A DNA stretch of 64,000 nt from Alitta virens. Its lineage: Eukaryota > Annelida > Polychaeta > Phyllodocida > Nereididae. A program made the position numbers and the translations under genes. Where the stretch lies: NCBI GenBank assembly GCA_932294295.1, contig OW028574.1, positions 30,884,145 to 30,948,144 on the forward strand, in the 5' to 3' direction. Below are positions 11,431-23,003 of the stretch, in pieces; positions within the stretch are counted from its first letter, which is position 1; the number at the start of each line of letters is the position of its first letter. The notes beneath the pieces are model-generated. The model made no database searches. It saw only the letters and a list, made by a program, of their open reading frames with translations, and was not told the origin of the DNA.

Positions 11431-13436
11431 TTATTGCAGGGGCCATATGGCATGTTTATGGGCAAGAAAGATGAGAATTTCTATCAAACCTTCTGCATTG
11501 TAATAGGGCAGGGTTAGTGAGGGTGCCACGGCCCAGAAAACAGAAGCCCAAGGTGTCAAGCCTATTATGGATCTGAAGAGCATGAACATGGCAATGTCAA
11601 CGATGAGACAAATTTTAGCGGAGAGCTTCGTAACATGAGCTGATGGGAGTAAGGCATAAGTCCATTGTTAAAATATTGTATATGAGTAAACTAAATCACC
11701 GATACAATTATATCAACTAAAAGCTTATTTGTGCATTTCTACAAGGAATGCATGAATTTGATGCGGTATTTCAGATGGTGCAGTCCGTCCTGGGATATGG
11801 CTTAGGTAGATTTATACAACGAGAAGGGTGAAGGAAATACATAAAACCTTTTTATATGAAGGCAAATTTCTTTTATTTTTGATTATCTAAACATGGTCCT
11901 GATATGCTAGTTTCCAGTAAGCAGGTAGGCCAATTAAGGAAGAAAAAAAGGAAGATTTAATCAATAAGTTTGTTTAATCAGACTGATTTAAAATCAAAGA
12001 AAACAATTGTTTCTCTGCAGGTCCTAGGATTGGCAATTCAAGAAACCCCGTTGGTATTTGTTCTAGTCATAGACTTTGCGTGAGAGGGGTTGAATGAGAT
12101 GGTGGAACAGAATGAGCATTGGCACAGGAGAGCGGTCAGTGCTGGGTGTTCAAGGATGGACTGAGATGTGGCTCATGGACAAAACACACAGCTGAGCTGA
12201 AACCCACACATCAAGAGTAGCTGCCAAAGAAGCTTACTTTGTGAGTTTGTGTGCTACATTGCCCAAATTTGAAATTCAGTAGAATTTTAGTAGACAGAAA
12301 CTCTGCCTACTTATAGCCTTGTACTAAACTCCACCATACAACCTATTGATGGACAAAAAAAAGACTATTTAAAATGTGTAAAGTAACAGGCTTCTCTTCC
12401 CAATATAAAAAATATCAATATTTCATCTGTTATAAATTTGAAACTTGTGAAAAGCTTTGGCTAGGAAATGAGATATCGGACATGTCACGTCACACAAAAT
12501 TACACGCATATTTAGTGAAGATGTGATTCTAAAAAAAAAAAAAATTATTAAATTACTAATTGAAAAACTGCAGAGAAGATATGTCCATTACAGCCCTAAG
12601 AACAAAACTCGACTATTAGTTCTGAACCACAGTTTATGGCATTTATTAGCACTCTATAACTTCCAGGAGATTTACCAGTCACTTAGCAGCAAGATAAGTT
12701 ATTGCATACATGTACTATATACTATTGTATAGAAATTAATATAAGCCATCTTGACTTCACACCAGACAAGACAAGAACAGAGACTTACTGTATTTCTGCG
12801 AGTGAAATTAACTTTTGCTGAGTTCCTTTCCATTCTATTTTCATCTGGATAAAAGATTGTGCTGATTTATTGAATATCATGATTTTTTATTCCGGTAAAA
12901 ACAAGACATCGACTGGGTAACCAATTTCCTACAGGGTGCATACCTTTAATTGGCACTTAATTTAGTATGTCAAACATATCCCAAGATTTGGACAATTTTT
13001 TTGCTATCATATTTCTATTAGAAATATAGATTGGCCAACAGAGAAGTAAGAAAACTCGACAATTCTGAAAATTTGTCTACATTAGCCTTAGTCTGCTCAT
13101 TTAATGATGCATTTCCAACAGGCAGTAGGTCAGGCTTGCTGGAAATACTATAGCAGTGCATATAAAGTGGTCAATGTTGAAATTAAAATCATACATTGCA
13201 AGAAAGATCGTGTACACTGCACAGTCCAGGAAACTTTCATGCTTGCAGTTTAACAAGAGAAAATGCACATTTTTGGGCAAAATTACAAGGCAACAATGTA
13301 TGTAATAAGTAAAATTATTCAACCAGAAAAGTCTTCATGGGTTTCTCCTTACTGGCCATCTTAAATGATGCATTGTGTAGAGAAAGTGAAACTGCTTAGT
13401 ATGCCGGAATTGACATGAAGCCATTGCCATGAAGAG
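11431..13436. other. No gene or clear repeat seen
   Basis: AT-rich sequence with only short chance frames. A phrase 'gctgagctgaaacccacacatcaagagtag' near 12190 echoes one at 10455, suggesting scattered repeat fragments. Confidence 0.45.
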
Positions 13437-13632
13437 ATATAATTCAGCCAAGACAAATGTTAGCTGCGGTTTCACCTCTATCAGCTGCTGGTCAACTGCT
13501 GGTCACTTCCCAGGAGTATTCTGCCCAATTCAGAGTCTGACCAAGCAAGAAATCCAAAGCAACAGACCTCTCAGTCAATGCCTCTTGTGGAAGACACACT
13601 TGATACATTTCCCTTTCTAAGGCTAGCCATGA
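13437..13632 (+). repeat. ~195-bp young interspersed repeat (inverted partner at 56131-56327)
   Basis: Reading aattcagccaagacaaatgt through ttctaaggctagccatga, it is about 97% identical by eye to the reverse complement of 56131-56327. Weaker relatives start at about 31320 and 35045 (catggccagcctttgtgag type). No tRNA boxes and no long open frame belong to it. Confidence 0.85.
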
Positions 13633-14127
13633 GTGGACATATATGTTGCTTTATGTGTGCCATTTGCATGCCTCTAATGTGGCAAGATATTGAGGTTTAT
13701 GTGTGGGGATACTAAAATCCAGCACTTTTGAGATATAAATCTGCATTAGCGGGAAAGTAGTGTGCTCAGAAGGAAAAGTAGTGCTTTAAAAAATTCCCCA
13801 CCATACAACACTGGCTCATTGTTAGTATGGTTGGCTAAATGTTTGGCGTCGGCATTAATTGGCCAAATGAACACTTACTGGGTGAGCTAATTAAATAGAA
13901 AAGCAACGAGTGAGGAGTGAATCTCATCCGTGATGAAAGTTTCCATCAATTTCTCATTCAATTATTAGAGCACTTTGATGTAAACAAATATTAGCTTGTA
14001 GATTACTATTTATAGATAACATGCAAAACTTTTTTTGTAAACCACCCAAAACAAAAAGAAGCTTTCTTTTACAATAGTGGGGATTAATAAGACATCCTGA
14101 GTGACACAAAATGTACTGTCACTGCAG

Positions 14128-14128
<1 letters not shown>

Positions 14129-14210
<82 letters not shown>
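14129..14210. repeat. (TA)n(TG)n microsatellite
   Basis: About 27 TA/AT units followed by about 13 TG units. Confidence 0.98.
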
Positions 14211-16830
14211 ATGTTCATAGCAAACGCAGACAAAAAGGATGGAAAGAACGAAGATCTATACATTGAGCACTATTGAATCAGTCCATTGAGGTTTAAAGCC
14301 CCCCTCTCACATACCCGGTTTTGCCGTAGTAAAGCCGTAGTATGACGTAACGGTTACGCAACGCGATTCTCGGCTCCAACCCGACGGCTACCCGTGGATA
14401 CCCGGCGATACCCGTCAAGTCAGTCCTGGGACTCGTGGCCAAGCTGGGATACCCGGCGCCGGTAGCCGGGGATTCAATGCGTGCATTGAATTCTCGTGGC
14501 AAACTCGCGGGTGTCCAAATGTAAACAGTTACTCCTACAACTCGGCGGATTACCCCTCGAAGTCGTCGAGTCACCCCTGGAGGCCGTCGAGTCACTCGAC
14601 GACTTGGACGGGTTTCCCGTCGCTAATTTTAGGCGTAGTGAACACGACGGCTTGTTCAGGGCTAGTAGGAGTAACTTGACGAGTAGTAGGAGTAACTCGA
14701 CGGCTTCCAGGAGTAACCCGTCAAGTTGTAGGAGTAACTCGCCGACTGCTACCAGCGTCAGCGTAGGCAGGGAGAAGGGTTGTATATACTTTAAAAGGCT
14801 GCTGCTGCTCCCCTAATATTCAGATCGTAAATAGACCAAATATTAAGCGAGATATTCGACCGAGAAGGCAGGGAGGCGGCAAACACTGGTGCTCCCTGAA
14901 GCGTCCGCGCCTGGACTGTATTAATGCAGAAAGCTGAGCACTACTTTAAAAAGCTGCTGCTCCCTTAATATTATTCCGATTTTCGTCAAATAAATACTGA
15001 ATTGTAGTATAGTTCATACTGAATCCATACATGTTTTCGGATCGAAAATAGACCAAATATTACGCGAGATATACTATATTATATAATAAGCAAATAAATC
15101 TATCTTTCTCTCTAAACTAAATATCTACATTTTTGCCCAGTATACCTTATTAATTTTCCTCACCTTATCTATTATATACTGCCATGATGCAAGATGTACA
15201 AAGGGTGCTGGACTGATGCTTTTCTCTTTTGGCATGTTTAAAGGGTACACAATCAAATAGTTTTGACCATCATATATACAATGTTTGGATGAGCTTTATT
15301 GCAATTCATTTCTACTCATTCTGCCAACTGGCCAATGGGAAGGACTTTTCCTTGGGTTTTGTAAAAGTCAATTAACCTATATATGTAATAGCAATCTGCC
15401 GTGACCGTTATGTCAATTGCTATTAGCATTTTGAATGTTACAAAGAATGGAGTAAATCATGCTTTTTCATCATTGATAACAAGCTATAATTGAAATTCTG
15501 AATTGCAACTGATTCCTGTTTATTATGCATATTAAAGAGGGAGATTGTCTATAATTTGTTTTGATCATGGATGGAACATGCAATATAAATTTTAATTCCA
15601 GTTGGATTATTTTCAGAAACAACAACAAGAACGAAATATTAATAATTTATATAAAATGAAATAAATATCTAAAATGATTACTCTAACTAGAGTATATCTA
15701 TCTATAGATAGTTTCTATCATTGTTTTATTTTCATTTTTTATTGATTATGATTCAATGAATTATTGATAGTAACGTATTATTAGGTGAAGATCTTATAAC
15801 TATCTGTCTATCTACATATCTACATATCTATACTCTATGAGGTATTACTAACTTTATTAACAAGAATATTCTTGTTTGTGCCTAGTATACTCCATTAATT
15901 TTCCCCCTTAACTATTATATAAATTTTACACATTTCCCTGAACAATTCAGTCTTTATTTGACGAAAATCGGACTAATATTAGGGGAGCAACAGCCTTTTA
16001 AAGTATATACAACCCTCCCTGCCTTGGCCTATTCCTTGGCCTTAATTTAAGAAACAGCTCTAATTTTGGCTTGGCCTTCTCACCTGACTTTCTTTAACTT
16101 AAAGACGTTGATCTTTAACTCACCTGAAGATGTTTGACAGTGCAAAACTTCAACTTGCAATTACTTGGCTTCTATACATGATAGAACAATGCGGTTTTTT
16201 TCTAATTAGTTCATTTGCAACATTCTTAACATCTATAGACTGAATTGATACAGTCCAGGCGCGGACATTTGCGGGAGCACCACTGTTTGCCTCCGCCAAC
16301 CTAGCTGCCTTCTCATACAAATATCTCACTTAATATTTGGTCTATTTTCGATCCAAAAATATGTATGGAATCCGTATGAACTATACTACAATTCAGTCTT
16401 TATTTGACGAAAATCGGACTAATATTAGGGGAGCAGCAGCCTTTTAAAGTATATAAAACAATCAATAAAAAATTAAAATAAAACAATGATAACATTGTAA
16501 GACATGAGCTATCATAACATAAGTAATTCAATTCACTTAGCCAAATGTAAAGAAGTCCTTCACTAAGGTTAATTGTCATTAGTCAATTGCAATTAACCTG
16601 GATTACAGGCTTAATGTCATGTCCTATTCAATTCACAATTAAAAAGAAGCCACTTTGAACATCACACATATCTGAGTGTCAATTGTCATTTAGTATAACA
16701 GTCATAATTGTACATAGTCCGATTTTCGTCAAACAAAATGTATATAATAGATAAGGTAAGGAAAATTAATGGAGTATACTAGGCAAAAACAAGAATATTC
16801 TTGTAAAAAACATTAATCACTGTTCTTTAA

Positions 16831-16993
16831 TGTAGATAGTTAGATAGTTAGATATGTAGATATGTAGATATGTAGTATGTAGATATGTAGATATGTAGAT
16901 ATGTAGATATGTAGATAGATAGATATGTAGATAGATAGATATGTAGATATGTAGATATGTAGATATGCAGATATGTAGATTATGTAGATAGTT
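16831..16993. repeat. (TAGATATG)n microsatellite
   Basis: About 20 imperfect 8-bp units (gatatgta) with some 4-bp tagatagata phases, inside the foldback-like element. A short inverted counterpart (ctatctacatatctacat) is at about 15805. Confidence 0.95.
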
Positions 16994-17478
16994 TAGAGAG
17001 ACAGATAGATTTATATGCTTATTATATAATATCGAATATCTCGCTTAATATTTGGTCTATTTTCGATCCGAAAACACGTATGGAATCAGTATGAACTATA
17101 CTACAATCTAGTATTATTTGACGAAAATCGGACTAATATTAAATTGAGGGAGCATTGATACAGTCCGGGCGCGGACGTGTGCGAGAGCACCACTGTTTGC
17201 CTCCGCCAACCTAGCTGCCTTCTCAGGCGAATAACTCGCTTAATATTGGGTCTATTTTCGATCCGAAAACACGTATGGAATCAGTATGAACTATACTACA
17301 ATACAGTGCTTATTTGACGAGAATCGAACTTATATTAGGGGAGCAGCCTTTTAAAGTATATACAACCCCTACGCTGATGCTGACGCTGGTAGCAGTCGGC
17401 GAGTTACTCCTACAACTCGGCGGATTACTCCTGGAAGCCGTCGAGTTACTCCTACTACCCGTCGGCTTACTTCTAATG

Positions 17479-17628
17479 ACCCGTAGAACCCGAGTGACCC
17501 GTAGAACCCGCCGAGTGACCCGTAGAACCCGCCGAGTCGCCCGCCGAGTCACCCGTAGAACCCGCCGAGTCACCCGTAAAACCCGCCGAGTCACCCGTAA
17601 AACCCGCCGAGTCACCCATAGAACCCTT
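17479..17628. repeat. 21-bp GC-rich tandem repeat in the right arm
   Basis: Seven or so units of acccgtagaacccgccgagtc, the reverse complement of the unit at 3693-3890. The RVTRRTR-type frames through it are repeat artefacts. Confidence 0.92.
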
Positions 17629-17734
17629 TTTCCCGCCAAAATCTGTCGCCAACCCGGCGAAAAAAGCTGTTGCATAACCGTTACGTACTACGGCTTCAAT
17701 ACGGCAAAACCGGGTATGTGAGAGGGGGGCTTAA

Positions 17735-18567
17735 GATCCAAGCATCTGAGGCTTAATAGCGAGGTTGTCTTATTACTAGACAGGTGGGTCAACACTCTAA
17801 AGATAAACAATCAGCCAAAAACGAAATGCAACAATTGTTAGCCTTTACAATTTAATTGTTTCATTTTTTAGCTCAGTGTATCAGAGTCTTTTAAAAGCAA
17901 AGATTACACATTACAAAACAATTTCTTGTCGTCTCAAACTTGAAAGAAAACTTCAGTAAAAGCTGATCAGACTGATCTGGCTTACCGCCCACCAGGGAAA
18001 TGTTTTCTTTCTTATAAAACACTCAAGAAAGCTCGCGTGGTTGGATTTTCATTAGAGACGTCTAAGCTTACTGTAAGAAAATATCTAACACGAAGGCAGC
18101 TGTCTTGTGCTGGAGAGCATTTGACATCCGCAGGAAATTGGTCAAATTACTCACGCGACACTACATACCTTTTTACGTATTTATTTGTAAAGTAAAATGC
18201 CCATGCAGAGATTAAAGGCGATCCATTGCCCTTAAGCATAGTTTGGTCTCTGTTTGTTTTCATAAATTGCACAATCGTATTATTCCAAGCATGAATATGC
18301 AGATCGCTCAATACATCCTGATGTTAAAGACTAGTGCACCCACAATGGATCTGGTTCAACCTCTATTTTACATCAGAATTTTCAACCCCAGAAGAACAGT
18401 GACGGCCTAATGCAAATGAAAACCGAAAGAGAAATGCAAAGACTTTCCCCAACAAAATATCCCATTGCTCTTGCGTGTTGTATGACATACAGTCGGGGGA
18501 TATTATTCAGAATGTACAGGTTCTACAGGATACAGAAATCAATATTGCATGGAATAGGTGGTAATAC
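17735..18567. other. No gene seen
   Basis: Unique-looking AT-rich sequence, no convincing frame, RNA gene or repeat. Confidence 0.5.
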
Positions 18568-18648
18568 AATGAATGAATGAATGAGTGAATGAATGAATTA
18601 AATGAATGAACGAATGAATGAATCAATGAACCAATCAATCACTCAATC
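18568..18648. repeat. (GAAT)n microsatellite
   Basis: Imperfect aatg units decaying into aatcaatc at the right end. Confidence 0.95.
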
Positions 18649-18801
18649 AAAAAGTGCGCTGTAGTAAAAAGTAATACCCAGATAGCATTCGAAATCGGCC
18701 CGATGGTCGGCAAATAGTCGGTAACAGGTGTTGAGCCAACATCATTTTGCTCATCGGCAAAGCATCAGCCCTATCCAGAATACCAGCATAGCTTGCATTA
18801 A

Positions 18802-18858
18802 TAGCCTCTCAAGCTGATAGGACTCTCAACACCATGCCAGCTGGTTCGAAACCAGGGC
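18802..18858 (+). repeat. tRNA-like segment in left arm of composite A
   Basis: Carries the B box GGTTCGAAACC (18843-18853). The homologous segment in composite B is 43124-43192 (minus). No acceptor-stem pairing was found, so it is a relic. Confidence 0.5.
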
Positions 18859-18987
18859 AAAGTCCCCACAAAGGCACTGCAATTACAGTAGTTTCGGCCA
18901 TGCTATGGTCTGCATAAAATATGTTAAAACAGTAGACAACTAAAGGGTAAAAAGTCACAAGTAAGACCATTAATTTATTAAAACGGA

Positions 18988-19275
18988 ATAGGGATTCAAA
19001 CTATTAACATTGTGATTAGGTGGAAAGAGTGCTATCCATTACACCAAACAGACAGATGGTTTATTTCATGGTCCTAGCTCACTATAAGACTGTTATGAGT
19101 TAAATGAACTTTACCTCACACCACCCAACAATGGATAATGGTACAAAATTTATATCTTTATATTAAACTGGTCAAGTAGGACTCTGAAGAGTAAATAGTC
19201 AAACTGAATAGGGATTCAAACTATGGACGTTGTGATTTGGAGGAAAGAGTGCTATCCATTTCACCAAACAGCCAG
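18988..19275 (-). repeat. Two tRNA-like segments in a ~210-bp tandem duplication
   Basis: On the minus strand, 19055-18988 and 19275-19209 both read TTTGGTGTAATGGATAGCAC (or a one-base variant), with a B-box-like GTTTGAATCCC about 50 bp later. The flanking sequence is also duplicated (ggtcaagtaggactc at about 19168 and 19387). Composite B carries one copy only, at 42918-42978. Confidence 0.75.
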
Positions 19276-19472
19276 CACAGTTTATACCATGGTCCTTGCT
19301 AAGACTGTTAAGATACAGTTGGATAAACTTTAACACCACCCCAACACTGGATAATTGTACAAAATGTATATTTTTATATCACACCGGTCAAGTAGGACTC
19401 GAAAATTTTTATTTCAATGACAAAAGCAGTCATGATCTGTTACTTATATTAATGTCAATTTACAAATGAAAA

Positions 19473-19540
19473 GTGATTCAGAACGTGTAAGACACCCTCA
19501 ATACGCCTACCCGAACGCTTTAACCACTACAATAACAAGT
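19473..19540 (-). repeat. tRNA-like segment at inner end of left arm
   Basis: Minus strand: TTGTAGTGGTTAAAGCG as an A-box region, then a degenerate B box cgttctgaatcac. It matches 42649-42715 of composite B. The arm homology ends 35 bp further on, at 19575. Confidence 0.5.
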
Positions 19541-19740
19541 CACTTGGGATTTTGCAGTGTAAGTCTTGGTATGATGATGGATAGAGTAGTATAGATGAAA
19601 AAGTAAAGCTACTAATACCTTATTTCATTCAACTGATACACCATATATTATAACAGCATAAGCATATGGCAACATTCATATCCTACAATATGGCTTTTGA
19701 TTTCCTGAATTGACTTACCAGCCTGACAACAGAGCAGGGC

Positions 19741-20601
19741 AACAGCAGATCTGTTTATATTATAGGTGATTTAAATGTCAATTTTATGTCACATCCAAAT
19801 GGTCTCTCAAATATAATGGACACTTTTAATCTGAAACAAATAGTGAAAAATCCAACTTGCTTTAAAAATGCACCAAATCCATCTCTTCTTGATGTTATTC
19901 TCACATGCTGTCCTAGGTCAATAGCAGGTGTTCTAAATATGTCTCTAGGTATAAGTGACTTTCACAATTATATAAGTGCAGCCACTAAAGCCATTCGACC
20001 AATAATTGAACCAAGAATTATACATTACCGATCTTACAAAAACTTCGATGAAGAGGAATATATAAAAGATCTAGAAACCGCCCCATTTCATGTGAATAAT
20101 GTTTTCGACGATACGGATGACCAGCTTTGGTTCCACAATACTCTTCTTTTAGACATTGTTAATAAGAACGCTCCTTGTAAACAAAAATTAATCAAAACTA
20201 ACAGTTTACCTTATATGAACGACAAACTCAGGAAAGCAATAAATGTCAAAGCTGCTATAAATCGTAAATATCTCAGACTCAAAACCCACCAATCCTGGCT
20301 CGCTTACAAAAAACAAAGAAATCTAGTCAATAAACTGAAAAGACAATCAGTTCAAAAATACTTTGATAAGAAATGTAATGCTAAAAGCAATAATGATTTC
20401 AATTTCTGGCAGACAGTCAAACCATTTATCACTGACAAGTCAAAGTCAAATGTCCAGAACATTATGTTATATGAAAATGACACCCTTATAAATGATACCT
20501 TTGAAGTTACTAATGTTTTCAATGACCACTTTGTAAATGTTACACAGGACCTTTGCGAGCCCGAAGTCTTCAATATATTAAATCAACAGATGAAATCATA
20601 G
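19741..20601 (+). pseudogene. LINE A: 5'-truncated endonuclease and linker
   Basis: C-terminal half of an APE-type endonuclease of a non-LTR retrotransposon, followed by the endonuclease-RT linker. The reading starts with VYIIGDLNVNF (the GDxN catalytic motif, 19757-19789), then SLLDVIL (about 19890), and SDFHN near 19951 where the catalytic SDH box is expected. The upstream endonuclease (TETW motif) is missing, the usual 5' truncation. After about residue 100 comes a lysine-rich linker (LVNKLKRQSVQKYF). The frame ends at 20601 and reading continues in another frame, so there is a frameshift near 20575. The enzyme would nick target DNA for reverse transcription; this copy is inactive. Confidence 0.85.
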
Positions 20602-22232
20602 ATCACTACAAAAATCACCCAAGCATAGCACTGATTCGTTAGAAGCTTAATTGTGAAAATAAATTTAAATTCAGAAATATTTCTCACGCAAGTGTTTATA
20701 AAAAGCTTAAAGACATAAAGATTGATAAAGCCGGAGGTTTTGATAATATTTCTCCAAAATTCTTAAAGATAGGGGCCAAGTCATTAAGCACAACATTAAC
20801 ACCAATAATCAATCACAGCATTGAAACAATAAACTTTCCTGACCATGCAAAGAAAGCTGAAGTGTCACCCCTTTATAAAAAGTCAGACCAACTAGATAAA
20901 GGTAACTATAGACCGCTTAGTATTCTCTCGTCAAGCTCAAAGATCTTTGAAAATGTCATATGTGAACAGATGATGGAACACATAAACGAATTACTCAGTA
21001 CGGATCTTTCAGCATATAGAAAAAACTATAGTTGCAATAATGTTCTCATAAAATGTGTAGAAAATTGGCGTACAGCACTTGACGATAATAAGCATGTAGG
21101 TTGTATTCTAATTGATCTATCAAAAGCCTTTGATTCACTGCCACATGGTCTGCTTATAGCTAAACTACACGCATATGGTTTTACTATGCAGTCATGTGAT
21201 TACTTAAGACATTACCTAACAAATAGAAACCAACTTGTTAAGATAGGCAAAATAAAAAGTGACTGGCTAACCTTGAAGACAGGCGTGCCGCAAGGGTCTG
21301 TCACTGGTCCACTTCTGTTTAACATTTTCATTAATGATTTCATCTTTCTCTTACAAAACGAATGTGATGTTTTCAATTATGCAGACGACAATACACTTTC
21401 TTTTTCTCACCACAATCCCTCTCAAATCAAACTCACATTAGAACACGCCTCCAGAACAGCACTTTGTTGGTTCAAAAATAACTACATGAAGGCCAATACC
21501 TCAAAGTTCCAAGCCATATGTTTTAGTAAAGATGACATCTCAATTCAATATGAAATAGATGGTAGCAAAGTCAATTCAAAAAGCACAGTCAAGCTACTAG
21601 GTGTCCACATAGATAGAAAACTGACTTTTTCCCATCATGTCTCCATAATATGCAAGAAAGCTGCTAGGCAGATAAATGTACTGCAAAGATTATGCAAATA
21701 TTTTGATTCTTCTACTAAGATGCGAATTTATGAATCATTTATTGTGTCTAACTTTCTCTATTGCTCAGTTGTCTACGACGCTTTCATTATAACAAATGAT
21801 AGAAAGATAGAAAAACTAAATGAAAGAGCACTAAGACTCGTATGTAATGACTACCTGTCTACGTATAAACAAATTTTAAGTCAATCAAAGAAGTCAATGC
21901 TTTACATTTTACGCAAATATGGTCTTGTTGAACAAGTTTTCAAAATCTTAAATGGTACTTCATTTCCAGTGAAACCCTCCTTCTTCAAAATACAATGTAC
22001 ACCTTACTCTATGCGAGATAATATGAAATTAACGAAGCCTAGATATAATACAGTTCAGTACGGATATAAAAGTATTTCTTATCAGGGTGCATTGTTATGG
22101 AATAACCTTCCAGTAAATGTTAAACGTACTCAAGATATACAGGAATTTAAAAATCTACTTGTCAAATGTAACATATTTAATGCTTGTCAATGTGGTTCAT
22201 GCGTAATCTGCTTAATCGATAACTTAAGATGA
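20574..22232 (+). pseudogene. LINE A: reverse transcriptase and C-terminal region (CR1/L2-like)
   Basis: After the frameshift the frame reads KIDKAGGFDNISPKFLK and GNYRPLSILSSSSKIFE (RT start). From the Met at 20862, LIDLSKAFDSLPHGLL is at about residue 82, TGVPQGSVTGPLLFNIFIND at about 140 and NYADDNT, with the catalytic YADD, at about 172. Then comes the LLGVHIDRKLTF box. The C-terminal region has ALLWNNLPVNVK, typical of CR1/L2-like elements. One stop is present near 20640 and none from 20862 to 22232, so decay is light. It encodes the polymerase for target-primed reverse transcription. Clade assignment rests on motif style only. Confidence 0.9.
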
Positions 22233-22412
22233 TTTCAAGGTATGGAGATACGAACATGTATATTTTAACATATCATTAACTCATCTGTAAATATTTCATC
22301 TTATTTTCAACATTTTTACTTGTCGGTTAAAAGCTTTATAGCTTGTGTTGATTGTTGTACAATGTTTTCATCCCCGACGTTAAATAAAATTTTACTTACT
22401 TACTTACTAACA
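22233..22412 (+). repeat. LINE A 3' tail with (TTAC)n
   Basis: A non-coding 3' end finishing ccccgacgttaaataaaat, then TTACTTACTTACTTAC. Short tandem tails without poly(A) are characteristic of CR1/L2-type elements. The tail marks the true 3' end of the insertion. Confidence 0.75.
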
Positions 22413-22658
22413 GTCATAACGGTCACTGGCCAATGTCCACGAGAGCAAGCCCCAATTAATGCAAATAAAATGGATACATGGAGTCACAAAAATATCTACC
22501 TATGCCTAATTTGCTCACCTGGCTCCCTTACCTCGTGTTATTCCACAGATTTCATAAGTTTTGTTGGAATTATGATGTTATAGTGCATAAAAAGTTTTTC
22601 ATATATTATAATTGGCAAACTATTCTGTCAAACGATTAACACACAAAAAGTACTGCAA

Positions 22659-22721
22659 GGCTTTGGCATAATGGATAGCGTTCTTGCTTCCTATCCAAGT
22701 GTTTGTGAGTTCAAGCCAGAT
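22659..22721 (+). repeat. tRNA-like segment in right arm of composite A
   Basis: TTTGGCATAATGGATAGCG as A-box region and GAGTTCAAGCC as B box (22707-22717). The homologous segment in composite B is at about 40020-40081 on the minus strand. Confidence 0.6.
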
Positions 22722-23003
22722 AATTCTTTACTAACGTGCTTCAATTTCTTATACGGTTTATTGCATTTTGACAATATTTCATGTTTTGTGTGATATGAAT
22801 ATAAATTAAATATATCGCTATTCTAAAAACATAAAATATCATGATTTATCTACAGTTAAGTTACCACTGAAGTGTACAACAGACAACTGCTAGGCAAAAC
22901 AACGTTGTTCCGACCTCGCGCAAATGAGCAAGATTGGCATTGGGCCGATCTTAATACCGACATTGGCCCGATCTTGGGCCGACGTCGAATTGCTATCTGG
23001 GTA

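Larger units (their letters stand above)
14297..17731. mobile_element. Foldback-like DNA element with ~60-bp terminal inverted repeats and TAA duplications
   Basis: The left end AGCCCCCCTCTCACATACCC... and the right end (reverse complement) agree over about 60 bp with a few differences. The flanks are TAA (14294-14296) and TAA (17732-17734), a 3-bp target duplication of the TWA type used by PIF/Harbinger transposons. Inside each end are GC-rich blocks: cggcttccaggagtaacccg-type at 14520-14760 and 21-bp tandem repeats at 17479-17628. The interior is a patchwork of one module in both orientations (14820-15070 forward; 15943-16010, 16250-16450, 17020-17150 and 17155-17370 reverse), marked by ttcgatccgaaaac and gacgaaaatcggactaatat. 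No transposase is visible, so it is nonautonomous. Family assignment to Harbinger is inference from the TAA only. Confidence 0.75.
18677..23001 (+). mobile_element. Composite element A: inverted termini, tRNA-like arms, LINE core
   Basis: The left terminus CCCAGATAGCATTCGAAATC is mirrored by the right terminus, whose reverse complement starts CCCAGATAGCAATTCGACGT. Flanking bases allow a TA duplication. The left arm (18677-19575) and right arm (about 22479-23001) are homologous, in the same order, to the arms of composite B at 39763-43307 read on the other strand. The LINE in the middle is of a different family from the one in B. The left arm holds four tRNA-like segments, two of them in a ~210-bp tandem duplication. 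No transposase is seen. The arms could be one nonautonomous DNA element that received LINE insertions, or a unit that moves with its cargo. Confidence 0.7.

Noticed and set aside
17310..17721. Arg/Thr-rich frames on both strands (RVTRRTR, RVLRVTR)
   Set aside because: Tandem-repeat artefact inside the right arm of the foldback-like element.
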